From NCBI RefSeq assembly GCF_900167045.1, contig NZ_FUXJ01000013.1, positions 55,033-119,032 on the forward strand: a stretch of DNA of 64,000 nt, given 5' to 3'. Both the position numbers and the translations under genes were made by a program. Below are positions 8,701-16,570 of this stretch, in pieces (positions within the stretch are counted from its first letter, which is position 1; every line of letters begins with the position of its first letter). The notes beneath the pieces are model-generated. The model saw nothing but the letters and a program-made list of their open reading frames with translations. It was not told where the DNA came from and did no database searches. This DNA is from Legionella maceachernii (GTDB taxonomy: Bacteria; Pseudomonadota; Gammaproteobacteria; Legionellales; Legionellaceae).

Positions 8701-9581
8701 AGCCTTGCTTTTTAATTTTTGGCTTTGGCTACACAGCCAAAGCGCTTGCACCAAAACTGATCTCACAAGGGTTTACAGTCATAGGGACAAAACGTTCCTT
8801 ACGGGAAGAAGAGTCTAACGGCTTTCAAGGCGTTCAATTAGTGCCTTTTAATTCCCCGAGCATGGAAACTTATATAGCCGAGGCGAGCCATATTTTAATT
8901 TCTATCCCTCCGACAAGCCCCCTGGGTGACTCAGTCTTCATAAAATACGGTGATTTAATCCGAAAACAGGCTCGCCACCTTCAATGGTTAGGCTATCTTT
9001 CTTCTACCGGCGTCTATGGCGATCATCAGGGAGGATGGGTTAATGAAAAAACCGAGTGTACACCTCATACGCCAGCGGCTATTATGCGTTTAAAGGCAGA
9101 GGAACATTGGCTTTCATTTGCAAAAATAAATCAATTGCCTCTTCATGTCTTTAGATTATCCGGTATATACGGACCAGGCCGGAATGCGATTGAGCGCCTG
9201 CAAAAAGGTAAAAAGCACACGCTCTTTAAAGAGGGGCAGGTATTTTGCCGTATTCATGTAGACGATATAGCCTCTACTCTTCTTGCATCAATGAATGCTA
9301 TTAATCCCCTCTCTATTTACAATGTATCAGACGATGAGCCAGCGCCAGCGCATGTTGTAGAGCAGTATGCGGCTTCTTTGCTCCATCGTGAGCCTCCACC
9401 TTTAGTGCCCATTTCGGAAGCTTCAATGTCCCCCATGGAGCAGGAGTTTTATGATAATAACCGCCGCGTTTCTAATTTAAAAATAAAAAAAGAGCTTCAT
9501 GCCAGTTTAAAATATCCAACCTATCGCGAGGGTCTAACCCAGATTTGGAGAGACGGTTATCTGCCTCGACAGAATAACTGA
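8697..9581 (+). CDS. NAD(P)-binding SDR/epimerase-family protein
   Basis: 294 residues of the extended SDR type. The N-terminus is a Rossmann fold (FLIFGFGYTAKALAPKL, a variant of GxxGxxG). It continues with YLSSTGVYGDHQGGWVNE, which contains the S-T-x-VYGD motif typical of sugar epimerase relatives, and FRLSGIYGPGRNAIERL. The canonical YxxxK is not obvious: the tyrosine is in VYGD but the lysine four residues later is missing, so activity is uncertain. It resembles the YeeZ-like family often annotated as an epimerase. Translationally coupled to phrB. Confidence 0.8.
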   Translation: MKPCFLIFGFGYTAKALAPKLISQGFTVIGTKRSLREEESNGFQGVQLVPFNSPSMETYIAEASHILISIPPTSPLGDSVFIKYGDLIRKQARHLQWLGYLSSTGVYGDHQGGWVNEKTECTPHTPAAIMRLKAEEHWLSFAKINQLPLHVFRLSGIYGPGRNAIERLQKGKKHTLFKEGQVFCRIHVDDIASTLLASMNAINPLSIYNVSDDEPAPAHVVEQYAASLLHREPPPLVPISEASMSPMEQEFYDNNRRVSNLKIKKELHASLKYPTYREGLTQIWRDGYLPRQNN

Positions 9582-9610
9582 ATTGATTCTTTGGATTGCA
9601 GGGTAAAATC

Positions 9611-9738
9611 ATCCTTCACCGGCGTCGTCCTGAACTGAAACTGGTATTGTCGTCCCGAACAAAGTGAGGGATCCCCCTGATTAAACCCCGGAAATGATCT
9701 ACCAAAGATCCGTCACTTCGCTCAGGATGACGATCATT
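9611..9738. repeat. Dispersed palindromic repeat copies
   Basis: Contains GTCGTCCCGAACAAAGTGAG and, in opposite orientation, CACTTCGCTCAGGATGACGA. These are the same arms (GTCATCCCGAGCAAAGCGAG type) as in the tandem arrays near 43.4 and 47.3 kb. It fills the gap after the SDR-like gene and holds no gene. Confidence 0.7.
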
Positions 9739-9780
9739 TACGCAACATATCGGTAGCGGAGGATATTAAAAAATGAATGA

Positions 9781-12700
9781 CTAAGGTTTTATAGATTTCG
9801 TTAAAATAGTATTTAAATCTTTATGCGCTTCCCCCAATTTTTTTTGTGAATTTGTTTCAGTAAAAAATCCAATACGTTGTGTTAATTTATAGTGGGCATA
9901 ATGAGCAATTCCAATACTAAGTCCTGCAATGAAGTTAACTATCCCTGCAAAAGTTAAACGCAACACTTTGGAAAATGCGGTACGATCTTTACCAAGAATA
10001 TCTTGGCAATACTTATCCTTAGCCATATCGAGATGCTTATTCAGTTGATTCAAATCAACGGGTTTTGGATTTTTTAGGCTATAAAACGTTTTTAATGCAT
10101 CAGAACATTGTTTGAGGTAAACAGGCCGGTGTGCTGCCGCCATTTGGAATTTTTGTGGGGCGCTTTTTAAATTACTAAGAATGTTATCAGTTGCTTGATG
10201 TATGTGCAAAAGCGCTTTACAAAAGTTATCGTTATCCAATAGGGGAAGAAACTCTTGGAAGTCCTCGTAAAGTTCACCTAAAGCGCATAGCGCAGAGGTA
10301 TTTTCTGCAGTTAATGTGTTTTGCTTATCAATAATTATTTGCGCAATTTTCTCTTTTACTACGCTATTAATTTGTTGTTCAGTTAATGGAAAATGATTAG
10401 CTAAAATAACGCTCAAGGCCGCTTGAGATTCATCATGTGCCAATAACTCAAGCAAGCCATCCAGCCTAATCGATACTCCAGTTTTTTGAAGTTTTTGGAT
10501 TAATGGGATGCAGGTTTCGAGTTTTTCAGTTCGATTGAGGAAATCATTTAATTTCTTCGGTTTTTCAATTAACGAGTAAACTAATCGCTTATCAAGGATA
10601 TCCGCAAGTAAACTGACTGCCTGAGTCAGTTTAGGATTCGCTTTTAAATGACTTAAAAGAAAGGGTTTTATTTCTACATTACGTCTATTCAAGGCATCGA
10701 TTGCGCTTGAAAGATGCCCATCGGGTGTCGCAGTGGTTCCAAGTACAGTCGCTAATTTTTCGGGTGATTCAATGACTAATTTTATCTGAGCCAAACTAAT
10801 AGGTTCTAGTAGTGTGATAGCCCTACAAATATTGGAGTTTGCTCTTAGATGGCTTAAAATCCCAGGACCAATCGGTATATTGCTAAGATGAAGGCGATGA
10901 AGTGCAGCCAGAAACAGCTTATTGTTTTCGGGTTGTTCTTTATGTGAAATTTGTTTGCCAAGGTTGCGCAAAAAACGATACGCTTCAACAAAATTAACTC
11001 TACTTTCTAAAAGAGTACAGTGGGTTAATAAATTGTTAAGGGCGGAAAATAGGTTTAAAGGATTCTTTGTCAATAAATCCGATCGATTTGCCAAGAGGTT
11101 GCTAATCATTGCAAGTGTAATAATTTGCTCTTCAATCGACAGTTCCTCTTGTGCATTTCCATTTTCAAGCAACATGTTTAATTGTTGCTCTTGGTCAAAG
11201 TTATCACACAGATAGAGTTGTGCAGTTTTAATCAGACAATCGATATTATCCGACGCATTGGCGCATATTCTCAGTTGATCAACGACATCCGATACCGTTG
11301 TGGTGTAATGGCCGAAGCTACTGCGTGGTTCAACAATGCCTTTGATTTGTTGTTCTTTCCTTGAATTGAGAGTCGAAGTTGCAAAATAAAACTCATTTTC
11401 ATCAGTTAACATGTCGGTATGAGACATTACTGTGCTAGAAGCTAAGCTAGTTTCTCTTAAAATGTTGCGTAAAATAGCCCCATTGGTAAAATGCTGCCCT
11501 TTGATTTCTTCTAAAGTCTCACCACACTCACTACTAATCAAAGCGCCTACACGCATATCGAGATGAGAGTTGAAATCAACCTGAGCTTTCTGTTGCATTC
11601 CTTCAATGAATTGTTCAGCGAAACTATTTTTTGAACATAGACCAAATAGCCGCCCATGTTGAGCTTGATCGGTATGGAGTAGACCAAATTTTTGATGACT
11701 TTCAATCAACAATATCGATAATTTTCCCTCCCTAACTAACTCTTTTGCTTCGTCGCTTAGCTTAAGGTTTTTATAGAGGGTTGTAGTGGTATCTAAAATT
11801 AAAGTTGCCGGTTTTGTTCGCTTTTTGTCGATGATATTTCGTTTAATAAAGCGATTAATATCAACCCCTGGATTTATTCCGCCTGGATTTACAATAGGTC
11901 CTGTTGAAAAGGTAAATATATCCGCTTCATCTGATGAAGTGCTATTGGAAATTATTCCTTCAAATTCAAAGTAATGACAGGGCGAAATGAGTTTAATACG
12001 AGGCTCCTGTCCTGATGTCGTCCTCATTTGCTTAGCAATTTCTGTGGCAATAAAAAAGGCATTAGTTCCTGATAGGGCTGGAGATGCAATAAAGGTCGAA
12101 CGACTCAAATCGGATGGAGTAAGTCCTAAACTTTTACATAATGTACTTTTAGACTCAGCTAAAAAATTGTCAAACGATTTTTGGAGAAATGGCTTATCGG
12201 TGATGGTAGACAAGCCAACACTGATTTCATGGACGATGGCATAAACACAAAATGCATATTGTGAATAATTGTATCTGTAAAATGTGTTGGCGATATCAAG
12301 AATGAGAGCAATACGCTGAATTGCTTCCGCATCTAGGGGGGGTAAATTAACGAGCATCTTACGCAAACAAACTGCCAGTTTCTTGTTAGGGTATTTTTTG
12401 TTGCTTGCAGTGACTCCCAATTCCGCCCAAATGGGGCTTTCCAAAAGCTGCTCTTTAGTACAGGGTAAACTGGGATCTAAGGTGAGCTTGGGTTTTGAGG
12501 AGTCAAAAGAGTGGGAGTGCTCCTGATTGCCTAATTTTATATTTTGAGCAATTTCCCAAGGCGTAGCGATAACCCCATGATTCATTATTTTATGCGCAAT
12601 AGAAATCTTGGATTTGGGAATGACAACGAGACTAATCGTGTGGTGATCATCTTCTATTATTTCTAAATGGCCATAAGGCTTTAGGTATTCTCTGGTAGCA

Positions 12701-13194
12701 ACAAGTTGAAGTTTGCTAATAGGAAGATAGATACAATCTGGGTTTTCAGCTTTATTTATTTTAAATTCTTTGAGAAGCAAATCAAATATTAAGCCTTCAG
12801 AGTCATGCAGATCACCGCGATGGTAATAGGCATTTGAACTAACTCTAGTGTAAATAAAAGGATTTTCGCTTCGCTCAGCCGAGCCTTCACGAAATTCAGC
12901 TTCATGACGGCCAAACATTATTGCTGATAGCAGTTTTTTTTCATCCCGAGGATCGATAAGCGAAAGATAAGCAAAATAGGGACTATCGATTATTACTTCT
13001 CGAATTTTATGTTTTCGCCAAGTGCGTTGGATTATTTTGGCAGCCTTCGTTTGCTGTTCTTCATGATGATTGCTGCCCGATTCAATTTCCTGAGGTCTAG
13101 TGCGAGTTTTTTTTGCGTTTAACTGTAATGTTTTTTTTTGGATATATCCTCGCAAAGCACTTAATCGTTTGTTTTGGGCGATTAAATTTTTCAT
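9781..13194 (-). CDS. Large putative effector with IQ motif and PLP-enzyme-like region
   Basis: About 1137 residues from the ATG at 13194; an upstream TTG at 13236 is less likely because a TATAAT box (13226-13231) lies between. Near the N-terminus is a perfect calmodulin-binding IQ motif, IQRTWRKHKIR (residues ~54-64). In the middle, SPALSGTNAFFIATEIA, then LILDTTTTLY (Asp ~468) and ESHQKFGLL (Lys ~502) are arranged as in fold-type I pyridoxal-phosphate enzymes, where an Asp binds the ring nitrogen and a Lys forms the Schiff base. The C-terminal half is helical and repetitive. A hydrophobic span (GIVNFIAGLSIGIAHYAHY) lies ~45 residues from a charged C-terminus. Size, IQ motif and tail suggest a secreted host-directed protein (inference). 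No known effector is identified. Confidence 0.6.
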   Translation of the reverse strand: MKNLIAQNKRLSALRGYIQKKTLQLNAKKTRTRPQEIESGSNHHEEQQTKAAKIIQRTWRKHKIREVIIDSPYFAYLSLIDPRDEKKLLSAIMFGRHEAEFREGSAERSENPFIYTRVSSNAYYHRGDLHDSEGLIFDLLLKEFKINKAENPDCIYLPISKLQLVATREYLKPYGHLEIIEDDHHTISLVVIPKSKISIAHKIMNHGVIATPWEIAQNIKLGNQEHSHSFDSSKPKLTLDPSLPCTKEQLLESPIWAELGVTASNKKYPNKKLAVCLRKMLVNLPPLDAEAIQRIALILDIANTFYRYNYSQYAFCVYAIVHEISVGLSTITDKPFLQKSFDNFLAESKSTLCKSLGLTPSDLSRSTFIASPALSGTNAFFIATEIAKQMRTTSGQEPRIKLISPCHYFEFEGIISNSTSSDEADIFTFSTGPIVNPGGINPGVDINRFIKRNIIDKKRTKPATLILDTTTTLYKNLKLSDEAKELVREGKLSILLIESHQKFGLLHTDQAQHGRLFGLCSKNSFAEQFIEGMQQKAQVDFNSHLDMRVGALISSECGETLEEIKGQHFTNGAILRNILRETSLASSTVMSHTDMLTDENEFYFATSTLNSRKEQQIKGIVEPRSSFGHYTTTVSDVVDQLRICANASDNIDCLIKTAQLYLCDNFDQEQQLNMLLENGNAQEELSIEEQIITLAMISNLLANRSDLLTKNPLNLFSALNNLLTHCTLLESRVNFVEAYRFLRNLGKQISHKEQPENNKLFLAALHRLHLSNIPIGPGILSHLRANSNICRAITLLEPISLAQIKLVIESPEKLATVLGTTATPDGHLSSAIDALNRRNVEIKPFLLSHLKANPKLTQAVSLLADILDKRLVYSLIEKPKKLNDFLNRTEKLETCIPLIQKLQKTGVSIRLDGLLELLAHDESQAALSVILANHFPLTEQQINSVVKEKIAQIIIDKQNTLTAENTSALCALGELYEDFQEFLPLLDNDNFCKALLHIHQATDNILSNLKSAPQKFQMAAAHRPVYLKQCSDALKTFYSLKNPKPVDLNQLNKHLDMAKDKYCQDILGKDRTAFSKVLRLTFAGIVNFIAGLSIGIAHYAHYKLTQRIGFFTETNSQKKLGEAHKDLNTILTKSIKP

Positions 13195-13225
13195 TTTCCA
13201 TCTTTTAAGGAGGACCCTACTAACA

Positions 13226-13231
13226 ATTATA
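13226..13231 (-). promoter_or_regulatory. Candidate -10 box of the IQ-motif gene
   Basis: Minus-strand TATAAT located 32 bases before the ATG at 13194 in the divergent intergenic region. A matching -35 box is weak, but the position supports the downstream ATG rather than the TTG at 13236. Confidence 0.4.
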
Positions 13232-13435
13232 CGCAATGAACATTATCTTAAAATTAAGAATAGGGTATTGCTGCAAGGACAACGGCTTACAGGGGTGCTG
13301 AAGTCTTAATCAATCCTTTTTACCTATCAATAAATAGCCCCTAAAATTAACAATAATTTGACCATTGTGTTCATTTAATATTTCCTTAATAAATTCCTTG
13401 TAGGATATCGCTTTTTTCTTCAAGACATCAATTAA

Positions 13436-14101
13436 ATGAAGTTATACCATTCACTTTCCGAAGCTATTGCGGCATTTCAACGAAAATCGAGAGAGGTACT
13501 TGCTATTATCTCTTTTAATGGACAAGCCTATTTTGTTTTCCGCAGTAATCCTAATGCGCAGATATCCACCATTATGCAAGCCCACGCAAAGATGGCAATT
13601 GGGAATGAATTGCGGCATTGTGATACAAAGAAGGTGGATGTTGTTCGCAAGCAAAAACTTTATAATTTCATGATGAATAGTGGTGTTTCACAACAATTTC
13701 CGCAAAATGCTCAACACGCTGAAGAAAATCTGATTCGTAATTTCCCTAACATTTTAAAAAAATTCAAAGCCGAATTTCCAAATCAAAAAATAAACACGAT
13801 TGAAATTTTTTTAACACACTCGCCTTGCTCAAGTAAGGGAAAAAAGAAGTACAGCGCTCAATGCCATATTAATAACTTCTTTCTACCCCCTGGCTGTGAC
13901 AAAAAGTTGGCTGCATTTTTCAAAAAAGAAAATTACAAGTCCATCGATAAACAATTATTTGATAAAAAAGTGAAACTTAGAATACATTACAATCACCAAT
14001 TTGATCCCTCAATAGAGTACAATAATCACTTCATCAGGGAGGCTGATCCTATTCTTAAAACGGTTCTATGTGATGGATTGGATAGTAGGGTAAAGCATTA
14101 A
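13436..14101 (+). CDS. Putative cytidine-deaminase-fold protein, possible effector
   Basis: 221 residues. The motif HAEE (His94, Glu96) is followed ~35 residues later by THSPCS (Pro130, Cys131) and a second cysteine at 143. This is the H-A-E ... P-C ... C layout of the zinc deaminase superfamily, in which His and two Cys bind zinc and Glu is the proton shuttle. The gap between the cysteines (11 residues, lysine-rich) is longer than the usual two to four, as if a loop were inserted. Toxin-type deaminases often diverge in this way. There is no signal peptide. It is divergent from the IQ-motif protein in a block of lineage-restricted genes, so a secreted nucleic acid, nucleotide or protein deaminase is possible (inference). 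Confidence 0.55.
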   Translation: MKLYHSLSEAIAAFQRKSREVLAIISFNGQAYFVFRSNPNAQISTIMQAHAKMAIGNELRHCDTKKVDVVRKQKLYNFMMNSGVSQQFPQNAQHAEENLIRNFPNILKKFKAEFPNQKINTIEIFLTHSPCSSKGKKKYSAQCHINNFFLPPGCDKKLAAFFKKENYKSIDKQLFDKKVKLRIHYNHQFDPSIEYNNHFIREADPILKTVLCDGLDSRVKH

Positions 14102-14218
14102 CCAAAATACCTAATGCCCTTCCAATTAACTCAGTCATTTAAATCCATTGCGCCTTCGCTTCCTCAGGATGACAGGCATAAGCGAGGCTCCTATTTACAG
14201 ATTTCACTTTATCTTAAA

Positions 14219-16024
14219 TCACCAAGGGGTGGTTTTAAAAGGGGTAGGCGCAGTGATCTTACCCGGTGTTTTATCGGGAATAGGTGTGACTCTTGGGCTG
14301 TTAGCGGTAACGCCAAAACGTGGTAAATCTTGCAATAGGCGGTTCATAGTTGTTTGGGGTATTGGCATACCGGGTTTAATATTATTTCTGATTAAATCTT
14401 GAGCTTGTTTATTAGGTGAGCCATCCGGCAATACGAAGCTATTGGCAAAGCGATCAATTGCTGCCGGAGTTGGATTTGATTTAATTAATTGCAGCATGTG
14501 TTTACAAACTAGGGTTCCTGAAATCGCTTCTTTTTTCGCAGATGCAGTACCACCTGGGGTCGGTTTGGGTTTTGGAGTGGCTAATTGAATATCTGATCCC
14601 AATTGCTGATTAACCTGATTCAAGGCAGTAGCCATCTGGTCCATCATGGAGGCAATGGCTGCAGCTTGATTAGTAAGGTCTAAAATTTCTTGCTGCAGTA
14701 GTTCGCTATGAGCCAATGCTTTATTCACTTTCTCAGTATGTAGGGCTAATTCTAATTGTTTGTTGTTTGCAACGAGTGCTTTAAGATTGGAGATTTCTGG
14801 TTTAGTACGCTCATACTGACGTTGAGCTGCCAATTTATCTTTAGGCGATAGGGTGTTAAATAGGTTTGTAAGCTCTTCCGAATTAAGATCGGCACTTGCT
14901 GTAAGGATATAAGTTATTCCCGTTTGCTTATCCACAAACAGTCTTTGTGTCTTAGGAAGAATAAAGTCAGCCTCTTTATAGGAGTCAACTCTCTCGCCTC
15001 CAGCATTATAGAATAACTTTCTCTCTTCTAATACTGACAAAATGTCTTCCATACCCGCTGACTGGCCATTAAGACTATTAAGTTCAGGGAGTATTTCCAT
15101 TGCTTCTTCGTCTTGGTTAGCGACGACCAACCTATCGATTTCTATGCGCTTAATATCAATCGTGTTATTAAGGGTTGCAATCATGCTTTTAATATCCGCG
15201 ATCTTCTCTGCGGTTGTTTTTTCTTTGTTTCTTTCGACAAATTGCTCATATTGATTATCTAGCTCGCTAAGCTTTTCTTCAAAAGCGTTGTAGCGTTTCG
15301 CGATTTTTTTACCTTCAATTTCAAGGGCTGCTAATTCTTCTTCAAGTTCTTGTGCTTCTTTAATTTTCTCTTCCAGAGTATTCTCAATCACTTGTGCAGC
15401 TAATTTGTAAGCTGCATAAGTTTGTTTTATAACAGCTTGGGTATCAATAGGATTAAAGGGTTGAACCGTTTCTACTGGAGTTTGTTTTTGTGAGGAGGCT
15501 AGTCTTTCATCGATTTGCTTTTGAATGGCTGCATTCAACTCTTTTGCTCGGGCTTTTCTTTTGTACACCGCAATTAAGTGTAAGAAGGCCCTTATCCGCA
15601 TTTTTTTTAAAAGAGCCTCTAACATCGCGTGCTGACGAGTTTTCTTTAATTCTGCAAGTAAAATTTGTTGTTCCTGAAGTAATGCTTTGGTTTTTAGGCC
15701 GATGGGCGATTTTAAAAAAGCGGCGACTTCGGTAGCATCCTTCAGGCCCAGTTGCCCTATTAATTGATGATGGAATTTTTCAATTTTTGAATCCAGCGAA
15801 CTTTTATGACGCGCATCTTTAACGCCCTGGCTCTTACTCAAATGAGATCCTGATTGCGTAGAAAGTGTTTGTTGTGGATTTTTTGCTGTTTGATCTTTAC
15901 TAAGCTTCGGTGTCGGCTGTGCAGAGAGGGTTTTTAAAAGATCTTGTTGTTGAGTCATCACTGAGTTGGAAGACATAGTTTTAGGCGATGAAGGCCCCGG
16001 AACATGTTTGGTTTGATCAGCCAT
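14219..16024 (-). CDS. Coiled-coil protein of unknown function
   Basis: About 601 residues from the ATG at 16024. Longer starts (GTG 16111, ATG 16072) are disfavoured because a strong promoter overlaps them. The N-terminal ~90 residues are low-complexity and rich in Ser, Thr, Pro, Gln and Lys. Long charged helices with heptad character follow (for example EEKIKEAQELEEELAALEIE), interrupted near the middle by a short globular stretch. The C-terminus is a proline/threonine-rich tail (TPIPDKTPGKITAPTPFKTT). No enzyme motif is seen. Lack of signal peptide, coiled coils and disordered ends fit a cytoplasmic scaffold or Dot/Icm-type effector (inference). Confidence 0.6.
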   Translation of the reverse strand: MADQTKHVPGPSSPKTMSSNSVMTQQQDLLKTLSAQPTPKLSKDQTAKNPQQTLSTQSGSHLSKSQGVKDARHKSSLDSKIEKFHHQLIGQLGLKDATEVAAFLKSPIGLKTKALLQEQQILLAELKKTRQHAMLEALLKKMRIRAFLHLIAVYKRKARAKELNAAIQKQIDERLASSQKQTPVETVQPFNPIDTQAVIKQTYAAYKLAAQVIENTLEEKIKEAQELEEELAALEIEGKKIAKRYNAFEEKLSELDNQYEQFVERNKEKTTAEKIADIKSMIATLNNTIDIKRIEIDRLVVANQDEEAMEILPELNSLNGQSAGMEDILSVLEERKLFYNAGGERVDSYKEADFILPKTQRLFVDKQTGITYILTASADLNSEELTNLFNTLSPKDKLAAQRQYERTKPEISNLKALVANNKQLELALHTEKVNKALAHSELLQQEILDLTNQAAAIASMMDQMATALNQVNQQLGSDIQLATPKPKPTPGGTASAKKEAISGTLVCKHMLQLIKSNPTPAAIDRFANSFVLPDGSPNKQAQDLIRNNIKPGMPIPQTTMNRLLQDLPRFGVTANSPRVTPIPDKTPGKITAPTPFKTTPW

Positions 16025-16054
16025 GGTAAAACCCAATGAAAAGCTATAACAAAT

Positions 16055-16083
16055 ATTATAAGTATACCTCATTAAATTGTCTA
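16055..16083 (-). promoter_or_regulatory. Sigma-70-type promoter of the coiled-coil gene
   Basis: On the minus strand TAGACA (16078-16083) and TATAAT (16055-16060) are separated by exactly 17 bases. Transcription would begin near 16048, leaving a ~24-base leader before the ATG at 16024. Confidence 0.7.
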
Positions 16084-16129
16084 TACAATAATCAAAATGA
16101 CTTCCCAGCACACTGACAGCGGCTGTCCA

Positions 16130-16564
16130 CTACCAGCATTGGGAGGTCACCCCCTGAGGAATACCCTGGGGTCCTGAGGTAATTCCTTTAATGCCCAGAC
16201 TATTAAAGGTGAGCGTTTGGCAAAGTGTATCCGCTAGTGCCTGCGCTTTGGTTGGAATAGCATGTAAATTAAAATAGGTGTCTGTTTGCTCAATAATTTT
16301 CAACTCATACCCATTTTGCTCTGAAGTAGGCTTACTTAGTACATCAGTAAGCCCACCCGTTGCGATAGTTGCGCCACGATAGGTATGCGCTTTTGAGTAA
16401 TATTCTTCCATTCGATTGGCCAGTTGAAGTAAAGCAGTTTGTCCATCGACGCGTCTTGTTTGAGTGATGAAATAATGATAGCTCGGGTATGCAAAAACCG
16501 CCAAAATACTGATAATGATAATAACGATCATTAATTCGATGAAAGAAAATCCTTTATTTTTCAT
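16130..16564 (-). CDS. Type IV pilin-like protein (PilE family)
   Basis: 144 residues. The class III signal KNKG^FSFIELMIVIIIISIL is a textbook prepilin peptidase site with Glu5 and Phe1 of the mature protein, followed by the long N-terminal helix AVFAYPSYHYFITQTRR. A C-terminal pair of cysteines (DTLCQ ... TSQCW) can form the usual disulfide loop. Likely a minor or major subunit of a type IV pilus or related pseudopilus. It starts six bases after the stop of the upstream 1000-residue membrane protein gene, so the two are probably cotranscribed. No other pilus genes are present in the window. Confidence 0.9.
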   Translation of the reverse strand: MKNKGFSFIELMIVIIIISILAVFAYPSYHYFITQTRRVDGQTALLQLANRMEEYYSKAHTYRGATIATGGLTDVLSKPTSEQNGYELKIIEQTDTYFNLHAIPTKAQALADTLCQTLTFNSLGIKGITSGPQGIPQGVTSQCW

Positions 16565-16570
16565 AATTGA

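Noticed and set aside
14114..14402. Two plus-strand frames of 70 and 84 residues
   Set aside because: They overlap the end of the coiled-coil gene on the other strand and a repeat fragment, with no ribosome site or recognisable sequence.
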